Below, piece by piece: positions 53,885 through 62,880 of a stretch of DNA of 64,000 bases (positions are counted from its first letter, which is position 1; every line of letters begins with the position of its first letter). The position numbers were made by a program, and so were the translations under genes. The DNA lies in assembly GCF_003461955.1 (NCBI RefSeq), contig NZ_QTYB01000012.1, positions 62,001 to 126,000 on the forward strand, written 5' to 3'. The notes under the pieces are model-generated. The model was not told where the DNA came from. It was given only the letters and a program-made list of their open reading frames with translations, and did no database searches. Source of the stretch: Ruminococcus sp. AM36-2AA (lineage in GTDB: Bacteria > Bacillota > Clostridia > Lachnospirales > Lachnospiraceae).

Positions 53885-55203
53885 TCAGACACCTCCCCGG
53901 AAGTAAAATATTTTTCTGCCTGCCAAAGGATCTTTTCTTCATCCAGGGTCAGGACCTGGCGGTTTCGCATCAGAAGCTTTCCGTTTACAATGCTGTCAGA
54001 CACATCATTTCCGCAGACACATTCCAGAAGTGTATTTACCGGATTGTTTGTGGCAAGAAGATGAGGCTGGCGCCAGTTGATGGAGATCAGATCTGCTTTG
54101 AACCCTTCTTTTAATACACCGGATTTTTCTTCGCCGAGAAGGTGTGTACCGTTTTCGGAGGCCATTTTCAGGATGGTTTTTGCAGGCATTACAGCGGGAT
54201 CAGCATTTTTTGCTCCCCAGAAAGCATTCATAACAGAGCGGAAGATCTTCATTTCATTCCAGAGACTTAGGCCTCCGTGGGCGGCTCCGTCAGTGCCGAG
54301 GCCGGTGCAGACTCCCTGCTCCAGAAGAGAAGGAGTATCCGGTACACCTTTTCCGCAGTTGCTGAAAGGACAATGAACAACTTTTACCTGATTTTCTGCA
54401 AGAAGAGAACGCTCGTGGGCGGACAACATGATGCTGTGTGCAGAAAGAAAATTTTCATTCAGGACTCCAAGGGAATCCAGATATTCCACAGGGCGCATCT
54501 GGTATTTTTCCAGAGTATAATTCACTTCCCCTGCGTATTCGTTCATATGAGCCTGGAAAAAAGTATTCCGCTCTGTGGCTCGCCCGGCAGTGGCTTTGAT
54601 AAGTGCAGGGGAACAGTTCATCAGTGCCCGTAAAGAATAGAATACCTTCAGATTACCCTTTCCATGAAATTCATCAAAAAGCCGGTCTTCCGATGCAAGA
54701 ACTTCCTCTGTGGTCTGGCGGATGGAATCCGGAAAATTTCCCTGATCCATGGAAGAATGGGAAAGTGCGCCACGAAGACCGGAAGTCAGATAAATTCTGG
54801 CGGCTTCTTCCATAAAATAGCTTCCGGCGTCCACAAAACCGGTCGTTCCGTTTTTGATCATCTCAAGGGCTGCAAGGCTGGCACTGAGGCGCATTTTTTC
54901 CGGAGTCAGAGTGCTCTCAAAAGGCAGCATGATCCTGGTCCAGATCATAGGCAGTTCATCCAGAACCGCACCTTTGAGAAGCTGCTGTCCGGTATGCATA
55001 TGGCCATCCACAAGACCTGGCATCCACAGGAGATCTTTCCCGTCGATGATTTTTGTGACTGTAAGACCGGAAGGTTCTTTTTCAGTGATGGAAAGAATGA
55101 TTCCGTTCTGAATGGCGATGAAAATATTGCACCGGATCTGGAAGTTTTCATCCAGGATGGAAGTGTTGCGGATTAAGATATCACAAGTTGTTTTTTCGTT
55201 CAT
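53881..55203 (-). CDS. Amidohydrolase (TrzA/SsnA/MtaD-like deaminase or hydrolase)
   Basis: 440 aa. Metal ligands of the subtype-III amidohydrolase barrel: GHMH (His68, His70), His219 in AHMNE, His256 in SAHSIML, Asp305 in LGTDGAAHGG. N- and C-terminal strands form the usual small beta sandwich (VNGKLLMRNRQVLT). Family members deaminate purine/pyrimidine or triazine rings or SAH/MTA. Substrate unknown. Coupled to the TauE gene; the DUF3100 pair lies upstream on the same strand. Confidence 0.85.
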   Translation of the reverse strand: MNEKTTCDILIRNTSILDENFQIRCNIFIAIQNGIILSITEKEPSGLTVTKIIDGKDLLWMPGLVDGHMHTGQQLLKGAVLDELPMIWTRIMLPFESTLTPEKMRLSASLAALEMIKNGTTGFVDAGSYFMEEAARIYLTSGLRGALSHSSMDQGNFPDSIRQTTEEVLASEDRLFDEFHGKGNLKVFYSLRALMNCSPALIKATAGRATERNTFFQAHMNEYAGEVNYTLEKYQMRPVEYLDSLGVLNENFLSAHSIMLSAHERSLLAENQVKVVHCPFSNCGKGVPDTPSLLEQGVCTGLGTDGAAHGGLSLWNEMKIFRSVMNAFWGAKNADPAVMPAKTILKMASENGTHLLGEEKSGVLKEGFKADLISINWRQPHLLATNNPVNTLLECVCGNDVSDSIVNGKLLMRNRQVLTLDEEKILWQAEKYFTSGEVSE

Positions 55204-55252
55204 GTTTACCTCTCAGATTAAAGCTGATTTTTGAAATCTTTGTTTTGGGTGA

Positions 55253-55294
55253 CAGGAAAAAACAGCCGGTCAGTGAAAATACACCAGCCGGCTT
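55253..55294 (-). terminator. Terminator after the DUF3100 gene pair
   Basis: On the minus strand, agccgg...ccggct with inner gtg/cac forms a hairpin (55264-55293) followed by GTTTTTTCC. It may only partly separate the permease pair from the amidohydrolase. Confidence 0.65.
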
Positions 55295-55376
55295 GAAGAC
55301 AGTTACAAGAAAGTTCATCACGCTGTTTCGTGTTTTTGTGATGTCACAGGGGACATATCTGATCTGGTCAGATCTG

Positions 55377-55823
55377 TTAGATCACATGCGTCATGGAAAG
55401 AACAATCTGGGCGATGATGGCAGAACAGGTAAAAGTTCCGATCATGACCAGAGCCGCGATGAGAAGCATTTTCCATCCCTGTTTTGCAAATTCTTTCAGC
55501 TGGTCGCTGATGGAGATTCCGGCATAAGCGCCAACCATAGTCAGCGGTGCGGTGAAATTGATCTTTCCGGCAGCTTCGATCACAAACTCACGTGCCGGAC
55601 ATAACGGGCTTGCCACAAGAAGTCCGATAAGAGAACAGTAAGCGATCACCGGCAATTTAAAAGGTACCAGCTTACTGATCACTACGGATACAAAAGAGAT
55701 CGCAAGAAGGATCAGGATGCCTGGGACAGAATCCATAAAGTTTACCTGAAATCCTACAAAGTTGGCAAGGGCGATTCCGATGCCTGCCACAAGAAACATT
55801 ACAGCCCACTCAATATATCTCAT
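55377..55823 (-). CDS. Small four-helix membrane protein, partner of the DUF3100 permease
   Basis: 148 aa, almost entirely hydrophobic: about four membrane helices (WAVMFLVAGIGIALANFVGF; GILILLAISFVSVVISKLV; VIAYCSLIGLLVA; MLLIAALVMIGTFTCSAIIAQIV) and a polar GAYAGISISDQLKEFAKQG loop. It starts 2 nt after the DUF3100 stop, so both are made as a unit. I do not recognise a characterised family; a second transporter subunit is the simplest reading. Confidence 0.75.
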   Translation of the reverse strand: MRYIEWAVMFLVAGIGIALANFVGFQVNFMDSVPGILILLAISFVSVVISKLVPFKLPVIAYCSLIGLLVASPLCPAREFVIEAAGKINFTAPLTMVGAYAGISISDQLKEFAKQGWKMLLIAALVMIGTFTCSAIIAQIVLSMTHVI

Positions 55824-55825
55824 TG

Positions 55826-56683
55826 TTATTTCTCTCCTTTTCTTCCTTTTCCAGTTAGTTTGTCATGGATGGGGCCAAGCTTGGGTTCCAGTTTTGCATA
55901 AAGCCAGTTGCACAGTGGAATACCTACAAACAGAGCCATGTAAATTCCGTCAATACCGGAAATGGTTTCACTGGCACTTGCAAGTGCACTGATCTGATCG
56001 GCCATTGCAGGGAACATTTCCGATAAGGTAGCAGTAGCTGTTGCCATCATGATACCGGCACCAACACCGGAAGCCATACCAAGAGAATATGGATGGAAGA
56101 TACCGGTGGAGGCAATCACAGTTGCCATGAATCCAAAGAAGATAGTTCCAACCATTCCACCGATGATATAAATGGAAAGGCTTCCCCGGGCTTCAGCAGA
56201 ATCCGGGCCGAAAACATCCTGCATCAGAGCAAGGTTTGTTTCACGGTTGATAGAATGGCAGGCGCCTACAGCCTCACGTTTCAGGCCAAGGAGCAGTGCA
56301 ATCGGCAGTGATAAAAAGATGGTTCCCAGGTTTCCGAACTCCTGAAGGAGAAGTGCCGGACCTGCGGAGATCACAGTCTCAATGCTTGCACCTGCGTTAA
56401 TGCCAAGCTTGGCGATAAAAGGACAGATACATACAATAACAAGTTTGGATGCAGCCTTTACCTCAGGCTTTTTGAATATCTTCAGAATCTGAGGCCCTGA
56501 AAGGATACCAAGAAAAATAGAATAAAAAATAGGAAACAAGATCAAAGTTCCTGGTCCCAGGGGAATCTTGATCTGTCCTATGGAATCAGCAATTATGATA
56601 AAGATCAGTGCGGCGAGATAGATTTTCCATTCTTTTTTCAGGCGCTCGCCAAGGCCTGAATACATAAAGTCCTGTTGCTTCAT
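55826..56683 (-). CDS. DUF3100-type putative permease
   Basis: 285 aa from ATG 56683 (GGGAGGAAAG upstream); the longer open frame has no site. About eight membrane segments, with GPGTLILFPIFYSIFLGIL, KLGINAGASIETVISAGPALLLQEFGNLGT, REAVGACHSINRETNLALM and GMASGVGAGIMMATATATLSEMF. This resembles DUF3100 putative permeases. It is followed by the 148-aa membrane partner and, past a terminator, by the amidohydrolase and TauE genes. Likely importer of the amidohydrolase substrate (inference). Confidence 0.75.
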   Translation of the reverse strand: MKQQDFMYSGLGERLKKEWKIYLAALIFIIIADSIGQIKIPLGPGTLILFPIFYSIFLGILSGPQILKIFKKPEVKAASKLVIVCICPFIAKLGINAGASIETVISAGPALLLQEFGNLGTIFLSLPIALLLGLKREAVGACHSINRETNLALMQDVFGPDSAEARGSLSIYIIGGMVGTIFFGFMATVIASTGIFHPYSLGMASGVGAGIMMATATATLSEMFPAMADQISALASASETISGIDGIYMALFVGIPLCNWLYAKLEPKLGPIHDKLTGKGRKGEK

Positions 56684-57066
56684 TTCTTTCCTCCCTGTGT
56701 TTAGAGACAGTTTTTCGGGGCTCCCATCTGTGATAAGCAACTGGTTGGATGCAAAAAACTGCCAGTAAAGTGTTTCGGATACCATCTGTGGAAATCCGGT
56801 GCAGAGCTTTGGACAAAGCAGATCAATATGTAAATAACGATGCTCATCTGAACTCTTCACGGTGAGGATTGTACGCTTTTGGAAAGGCAAAAAAAAGGAC
56901 AAAAGGTACTTTTTTAGAAAAATTTGTAAAATTATGAGAATACCATGATATAATATGACCATTCTTATGTCAGGGGATTTAGAAAACAGGCAGAAGGAAA
57001 AAAATATCTGTTTTATGAAAAACGGCAGATGATCCCATGTAATCTGCCTGTATCAGGAGACGCGAA
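56684..57066. promoter_or_regulatory. Divergent control region of the DUF3100 cluster and crp/fnr gene
   Basis: 383 bases. Toward the regulator: TTGTAA (56924-56929), 19 nt and TATAAT (56949-56954) with extended TGA; the leader has a ggcagat/atctgcc hairpin (57024-57048). No clear CRP-type palindrome (TGTGA-N6-TCACA) is seen. Confidence 0.5.
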
Positions 57067-57762
57067 ATGACACTGGAAGAACTGATCGAAACCTATCCGG
57101 AGGCAGAAACCTACTTTAAAAACATGCCGGAAGAATTGAAAACCCGTTACACCATCCGGAAATTTCCGCCTGGGACCATCATCCATCAGAAAGATTATCC
57201 CCTGGATTATTTCGGGATCGTATGCAGTGGAGACCACCGGGTGATCAATGAATTTGAGAATGGAAATGTATTTATGATCGAAAAAAATGAAGCAATTGAT
57301 TTTATCGGCGAAGTTACCATTCTTGCGGAAAAACCGCTCACATCCGTATCCATTGAAACACTGACCGAATGTGTGGTGTTTATGATCTCTAGGGAGGATT
57401 TTGAGATGTGGATCGCCCAGGATATCCATCTTCTGCGGCTGGTAGCCCACAAGATTGCATACAAACTCTATCGCTCCTCCTATAACCGGGGTGCCAGATT
57501 ATTTTATCCTCCTACATTCCTGTTTCTGGACTATATGCTGAAATTTGCTTCCACCCACAATATCGAGAAGAAGGGAGAAGTTATCCTTCGGAAAACGAGA
57601 GAAGGAATCCGGGAAGAACTGGGCATGACTGTAAAAACCATCAACCGAACCATCACAAAACTGAAAGAAGACGGCCTTATTGATACCCGAAAAGGAAAGG
57701 TTGTCATGTCCCTGGAACAGTACCGGATGGCCAGAGATAAGATTGGATATTATGTATCGTGA
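57067..57762 (+). CDS. Crp/Fnr-family transcriptional regulator
   Basis: 231 aa. N-terminal cyclic-nucleotide-binding-like barrel (FPPGTIIHQKDYPLDYFGIVCSG), a long dimerisation helix, and a C-terminal winged HTH (KTREGIREELGMTVKTINRTITKLKEDGLI). It lacks the N-terminal cysteine set of Fnr, so it is not an Fe-S sensor of that type. Divergent from the DUF3100 cluster, which it probably controls; overlaps the esterase gene. Confidence 0.88.
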   Translation: MTLEELIETYPEAETYFKNMPEELKTRYTIRKFPPGTIIHQKDYPLDYFGIVCSGDHRVINEFENGNVFMIEKNEAIDFIGEVTILAEKPLTSVSIETLTECVVFMISREDFEMWIAQDIHLLRLVAHKIAYKLYRSSYNRGARLFYPPTFLFLDYMLKFASTHNIEKKGEVILRKTREGIREELGMTVKTINRTITKLKEDGLIDTRKGKVVMSLEQYRMARDKIGYYVS

Positions 57763-58525
57763 GAAAATGATTATGGAAAAAAATATTTTTGAGATCAACG
57801 AAATTACATGCATTGCATATGGAAAGAAAAATCCGCAATATCTTCTGCTCCAGCCGGTTAACGAACCACACTCACAGATGCTGGATCAGCAGATCCGGTT
57901 TATGACAGAGCACACGGAAAAAAGTTTTCTGCTGGTTTCGTTTCTGGTAAAAGACTGGAATCAGGATCTGTCACCCTGGTGTGCTCCGGCGGTATTTAGA
58001 AAAGAGGACTTTGGGAAAGGTGCCGGAGAGACATTGGCATTTATAGAAAAAATGCTGATACCGGAGATTGGAAGACGATATGGATTAGAAGAAAATATAA
58101 AAGATATTCCGGTGATCCTGGGAGGATATTCCCTTGCGGGACTGTTTGCCCTGTGGAGCGCTTACCAGGAAAGCTGCGCTGTCAAATTTGCGGCAGCAGC
58201 CGGAATGTCTCCGTCGGTCTGGTTTCCAGGATGGCTGGAATATATGAAAACAAAACAGATACAAACGAAAAGGGTATATCTCAGCCTGGGAGACCGTGAA
58301 GAGAGAACCCGGAATGCAGCAATGCGCCAGGTCGGGCAGAACATCCGGGAAATGGATAGCTGTTATAAAAACAGCGAGAAGATAGAGTGTGTGCTGGAAT
58401 GGAATAAGGGGAATCATTTCCAGGATGTGGATGTGCGGTGCGGGAAGGGATTTTTGTGGTGTATGGGAGAAAATATTTGTAAGATCAACAATTGCAAAAC
58501 AAATAGGGACAGAACAATGGTATAA
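57752..58525 (+). CDS. Alpha/beta-hydrolase, putative esterase
   Basis: 257 aa from ATG 57752, overlapping the regulator's stop; ATG 57773 is also possible. Nucleophile elbow GGYSLAGLFALW (GxSxxG), the catalytic His probably in WNKGNHFQD. Most like the esterase-D/enterochelin-esterase type of cytosolic hydrolases. Coupled to the Crp/Fnr gene; substrate unknown. Confidence 0.78.
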   Translation: MYREKMIMEKNIFEINEITCIAYGKKNPQYLLLQPVNEPHSQMLDQQIRFMTEHTEKSFLLVSFLVKDWNQDLSPWCAPAVFRKEDFGKGAGETLAFIEKMLIPEIGRRYGLEENIKDIPVILGGYSLAGLFALWSAYQESCAVKFAAAAGMSPSVWFPGWLEYMKTKQIQTKRVYLSLGDREERTRNAAMRQVGQNIREMDSCYKNSEKIECVLEWNKGNHFQDVDVRCGKGFLWCMGENICKINNCKTNRDRTMV

Positions 58526-58584
58526 TTATAAAAATCGATATTGGCAATAAACATTCATTAAAAACAGGATTGGAAATAGTACGA

Positions 58585-61286
58585 ATGGGAATGCAGGAAA
58601 AACTTCAGGAATTACGTAATGGATTTGAAACCGCATACATAGATAAAACAAGTACATCAAATCTGGCATATAAACCACAGTTTATCTCAAACGATTATAA
58701 ACAGGGGAAAAAGGTGCTGTCATCAATAGAGGATGAATTGATGACATGCGATCAGTTTCAGATCAGTGTTGCATTTATTACAATGGGCGGAATTACACCC
58801 TTATTGCAGATTTTGCAGGAGCTGGAAGAGAAAGGGATAAAAGGTGAAATTCTTACAACCAATTACTTAAGTTTCAGTGAACCGGAAGCTCTGAAAACGC
58901 TGAATGCGCTTTCTAATATAACGCTGAAAATGTATGATGTAGACAAATCCGGAGAAGGATTTCATACAAAGGGATATATTTTTCGGAAAGCAGAAATCTA
59001 CAGGATCATCATAGGAAGCTCCAATATAACAAAAACAGCACTTACTACAAACCGGGAATGGAATACACGAATTGTATCCACCAGCCAGGGTGAAATGTCA
59101 AAAAGTGTAGTAGATGAATTTTATGAACTTTGGAATAGTAAGTATGCACTGGATTTTGATGAGTTTTACGAAAACTATAAAAAGAGATACGAACTCATAA
59201 AAAAACAGCGAAAACTTGCCCGAAGTGAAGAAATCACATCCATAGAAAAATATCGTCTACAGCCCAATTCCATGCAGATTGGTTTTATTACAAATCTTCA
59301 GAAAATCGTGGAAGCTGGTGAAAAGAGGGCATTGTTGATCTCCGCTACAGGAACGGGAAAAACATATGCATCCGCTTTTGCCATGAGAGAACTTGGATAT
59401 AAACGAGTGCTGTTTCTTGTTCACAGAGGACAGATCGCAAAGCAGGCGTTGGAATCTTATAAGAAAGTATTTGACAAAAGTGTTTCTATGGGAATGGTTA
59501 CCGGGAAACATCAGGATTATAATGCGGATTATATTTTTGCAACGATCCAGACACTGAGCAAAGAAGATGTTTTGGAGAAATATGACAGGAATGCGTTTGA
59601 TGCGATCGTGATCGATGAAGCACATCACAGTTCTGCAAACAGCTACAAAAAAGTAATGGAATATTTTACTCCAAAGCTATGGCTAGGTATGACTGCAACA
59701 CCGGATAAACGGGACGATAATCTGGAAGGCAGAAATATCTATGAAATCTTTAATCATCAGATTGCCTATGAGATTCGTTTACAGGATGCAATGGAAGAGG
59801 ATCTGTTATGTACATTTCATTATTTTGGGATTACAGATCTGAAGGTTATCTCAGACGCGGGAAAATCAGCAACAGAAAAAATGGAAAGTTTCAGATATCT
59901 GACATCGGATGAACGTGTAGAACATGTTATGAAGCAGGCGGAATATTTTGGCCATAGCGGAGAACGTGTAAAAGGTTTGATTTTTTGCAGCCGAATCGAT
60001 GAAGCTAATGTGTTGTTGTGGTGATTTTGGATTTTATCGGAAATTATCGGAATAACTTTATGATCCCGATTGCATTATATGGAGACAGAAGTTACAATTC
60101 TGACACGATCCGAAAATATATGATTAGTGGAAATAATATCATACCAGGATCTTCAACGATTCATTTTGATGAAATTTCTAAAGAAAGAATATTTCATTCT
60201 ATTGATAAAATCCGAGGAATAAGAGCTATTATTCGCGAGAATTATATGATGCTGAAAAATCGTTTGGGCAGAATTCCATATTTACTGGACTTTTATGAAA
60301 ATGGTGAAATTGATCCACTGGTACTTATACGAGAATACAAAACATACCAGGATTTTCTTTGTATCGTAGAACCTCAAATTTACAAAGGGGTAATTTCTGA
60401 ACAGGAGAAGGTAACATTAGAATATCTTTGTAAAACTGTATTAAGTGGTGTAAGACCTTATGAATTGGAAATATTAAAAGATTTATTTGAAAAAGAGAGT
60501 ATCACCAAAGAAACATTTTTGGAAAAAATGAAACAGGAATATTTGATTGAAAATGAAAATGCTTGGGATAATGCGATTTATGTTCTTGAAGGACATTTTG
60601 TAAGCAATAAAGAAGAATATGAGAAATTTGCAAATATTGAAATTGTGAAAGCCAATACAGACGATATGCTGGAAAGAATGTATAGTTATACGCAACGGTT
60701 AAGTCATGCAGAATTTCGTAAACAGATGAAAGATATTGTCTTGGTAGGGCTAAAGAGATATAAAAACAAATACAGCTATGCAAAGGATAGTAAATTTGTT
60801 TTATATGAAAAATATTCTCGGCGAGATGTAAGTTTTTTGATGAATTGTGAAAAAGACTTATCATCAACGATGTACGGTATGAAACGAATTGGTGAAGATG
60901 TTTTCATTTTTGTAACATATCACAAAGTTGGAGCAGAAAATGAAGATAAATTATATGCAGATGGAAAGCCGGATTATGCAGACATGTTTGTTGATAATAT
61001 GATTTTTAAATGGGATTCTCAGATTGGCAAAGGGCCGGAAAGTGGTTATATGAAAGATGTTGTAGAAGCAAAGAGACGGCATCTTTTTATTAAGAAAAGT
61101 GATGCAGAAACCAGTTTTTATTATATGGGGACATTCGACATTATAAATATCATCGGTGATAAGAAAAAAGACAATAACGGAAATTTAAGGGACATTACAA
61201 AAGTGACAATGAAAATGCATTATGCGGTTAGAGAAGATTTGCTCAGATATTTAGAAAGCAAAATTATAACAGGAGAAAATAAATAG
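58585..61286 (+). pseudogene. PLD-like / DEAD-helicase / DUF3427 protein, internally deleted and frameshifted
   Basis: Part one (58585-60024) has a PLD-like nuclease domain (HTKGYIF...GSSN) and SF2 helicase lobe 1: ATGTGKT, DEAH, GMTATP, then the start of lobe 2 (LIFCSRIDEAN), and stops at TGA 60022-60024. Part two, in another frame, resumes with VILDFIGNYRNNFMIPIAL and covers the whole DUF3427-like C terminus to 61286. The rest of lobe 2, including motifs V and VI (the QxxGRxxR arginine finger), is missing. A deletion of roughly 100 codons near 60010-60020 with a frameshift explains this. The product cannot be a working helicase; a PLD-lobe 1 fragment could still be made. Confidence 0.85.
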
Positions 61287-61287
61287 T

Positions 61288-61689
61288 ATGAAAACAATAA
61301 AAGTAGTAGCGGCAGTTATCAAAGCAGTAAATAAAAATGGTGAAGATATTATTTTTGCAACTCAGCGGGGATACGGAGAATTCAAAGACGGCTGGGAATT
61401 TCCGGGTGGAAAGATAGAAGAAGGAGAAACACCCCAGGAAGCCCTGAAACGAGAAATCATGGAAGAACTGGATACAGAAATTTCTGTTGGAGAACTGATT
61501 GATACAATAGAATATGACTATCCAACCTTTCATCTGTCCATGGACTGCTTCTGGTGTGAGGTGATAAAAGGCAATCTGGTACTGAAAGAAGCTGAAGATG
61601 CGAAATGGCTAAAGAAGAACGAGTTGGATAAAGTAGACTGGTTGCCGGCGGATGTGGAGTTGATTGGGAAGATTGGAATGGGACAGTAG
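61288..61689 (+). CDS. NUDIX hydrolase, MutT-like
   Basis: 133 aa with an intact Nudix box GGKIEEGETPQEALKREIMEEL. Resembles 8-oxo-dGTP/CTP pyrophosphohydrolases. It starts 1 nt after the DUF3427 stop, so it belonged to the same operon as the broken helicase. It looks intact (ends WLPADVELIGKIGM). Confidence 0.88.
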   Translation: MKTIKVVAAVIKAVNKNGEDIIFATQRGYGEFKDGWEFPGGKIEEGETPQEALKREIMEELDTEISVGELIDTIEYDYPTFHLSMDCFWCEVIKGNLVLKEAEDAKWLKKNELDKVDWLPADVELIGKIGMGQ

Positions 61690-61718
61690 ATTTAATGTTA
61701 AGATGAGATAGCATATAA

Positions 61719-61850
61719 ATTATAAAAAGAAGTTTAGAAAATATTCAGTTTTATATCAAACCCGGGAAAAAAGTTTTTGCATGTTTTGGACCATATATCC
61801 CAGGAGGAGGCCATGGACATGTTTCAATTGAATTAAAAGGGAAATTGTAA
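61719..61850 (+). pseudogene. Short gene remnant, family unknown
   Basis: Open for 43 codons without a start codon. The translation ends FYIKPGKKVFACFGPYI then PGGGHGHVSIELKGKL. The Gly-Pro/His pattern looks like protein, not random sequence, but I cannot name the family. Either a 3' remnant or chance. Confidence 0.3.
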
Positions 61851-61883
61851 AATTTTTTGTAAAATAAAGAGGAGGGTATTCAC

Positions 61884-62540
61884 ATGAAAGTAATACTACT
61901 AAACGGAAGCAGCCACCCCAACGGAACCACAATGGCAGCAATCAAAGAAATGGAAAAAGTATTTCACGCAGAGAACGTAGAAACGGAAGTGATTCAGGTG
62001 GGCGGAAAGCCGATTGCGGATTGTCTGCAGTGTAATGTCTGTCAGAAAACAGGAAAGTGCGTGTTTAAAGATGACGGTGTGAATGATTTTGTAGAAAAGG
62101 CGAAATCTGCTGATGGTTTTGTTTTTGCAACGCCGGTGTATTTTGCACATCCCAGTGGAAGGATTTATGATTTCCTGGACCGGGCGTTTTACAGTGCAGG
62201 GGGTGATGAAGTTTATGATGTCTTTAAATTTAAACCGGGAGCAGCGGTAGCTGTTGCAAGAAGAGGCGGAACAACTGCAGCGCTGGATGGTCTGAATAAA
62301 TATTTCGGAATTGCACAGATGCCGGTTGCTGGTTCTACATACTGGAACATGGTGCATGGTCTGTATGGAGAGGAAGCACCGCAGGATGAAGAAGGAATGC
62401 AGACCATGCGGAATCTTGCCAGAAATATGGTATGGATGATGAGATGTTTTGCCCTTGGAAAGAAAGAAGGGGTGCCTTATCCTGCGACAGAGACAGAAGC
62501 ATGTACGAATTTTATCAGACGAGAAGATAACCAAAGATAA
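61884..62540 (+). CDS. Flavodoxin-family NAD(P)H-dependent oxidoreductase
   Basis: 218 aa, GAGGAGGG site. FMN phosphate loop LNGSSHPNGTT, PVYFAHPSG loop, and a cysteine group CLQCNVCQKTGKC typical of iron-sulfur flavoprotein or NADPH-FMN reductase relatives in anaerobes. Substrate unknown. It stands alone between remnants and an IS element. Confidence 0.88.
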   Translation: MKVILLNGSSHPNGTTMAAIKEMEKVFHAENVETEVIQVGGKPIADCLQCNVCQKTGKCVFKDDGVNDFVEKAKSADGFVFATPVYFAHPSGRIYDFLDRAFYSAGGDEVYDVFKFKPGAAVAVARRGGTTAALDGLNKYFGIAQMPVAGSTYWNMVHGLYGEEAPQDEEGMQTMRNLARNMVWMMRCFALGKKEGVPYPATETEACTNFIRREDNQR

Positions 62541-62880
62541 AAGAGTGGGGGGTTTGTGATGCGACAAAACTTCCTTTCTTTCATTTATTTTCTTAATCTG
62601 TGAAAAACTGCAGGTGGATGCGGCGCGTGATATGGAACATGTTATCAATTATATGGACGATATTACAAATGAAAGGTTATGAAGATATATGATTTTGGTA
62701 TATTGGTCGGAACCACAGAATAAGAAAATACATAAAAATATATGACTAAAACTTCCCACACCGATGCGGTGTGTTGAACCTTGAAAATTCAATATTTCAG
62801 CCAATAAAAAAGGCATAAATCTGTTCACTTTGGTATAATGGAGTTGACTAGAAACCATCTTTACAAAGGAGATTTATGCC
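62541..62880. other. Gap with a gene remnant and the left end of an IS element
   Basis: 340 bases. From 62608 to 62682 a frame reads LQVDAARDMEHVINYMDD then ITNERL-stop without a start, probably the tail of a lost gene. A cacacc/ggtgtg hairpin lies at 62757-62773, and TGGTATAAT (62831-62839) is a promoter for the transposase. The left IS end must lie between about 62690 and 62830; without the right end it cannot be placed. Confidence 0.45.

Noticed and set aside
58585..60024. Intact defence helicase
   Set aside because: Motifs V and VI are missing and the frame is broken, so it is called a pseudogene, not a working system.
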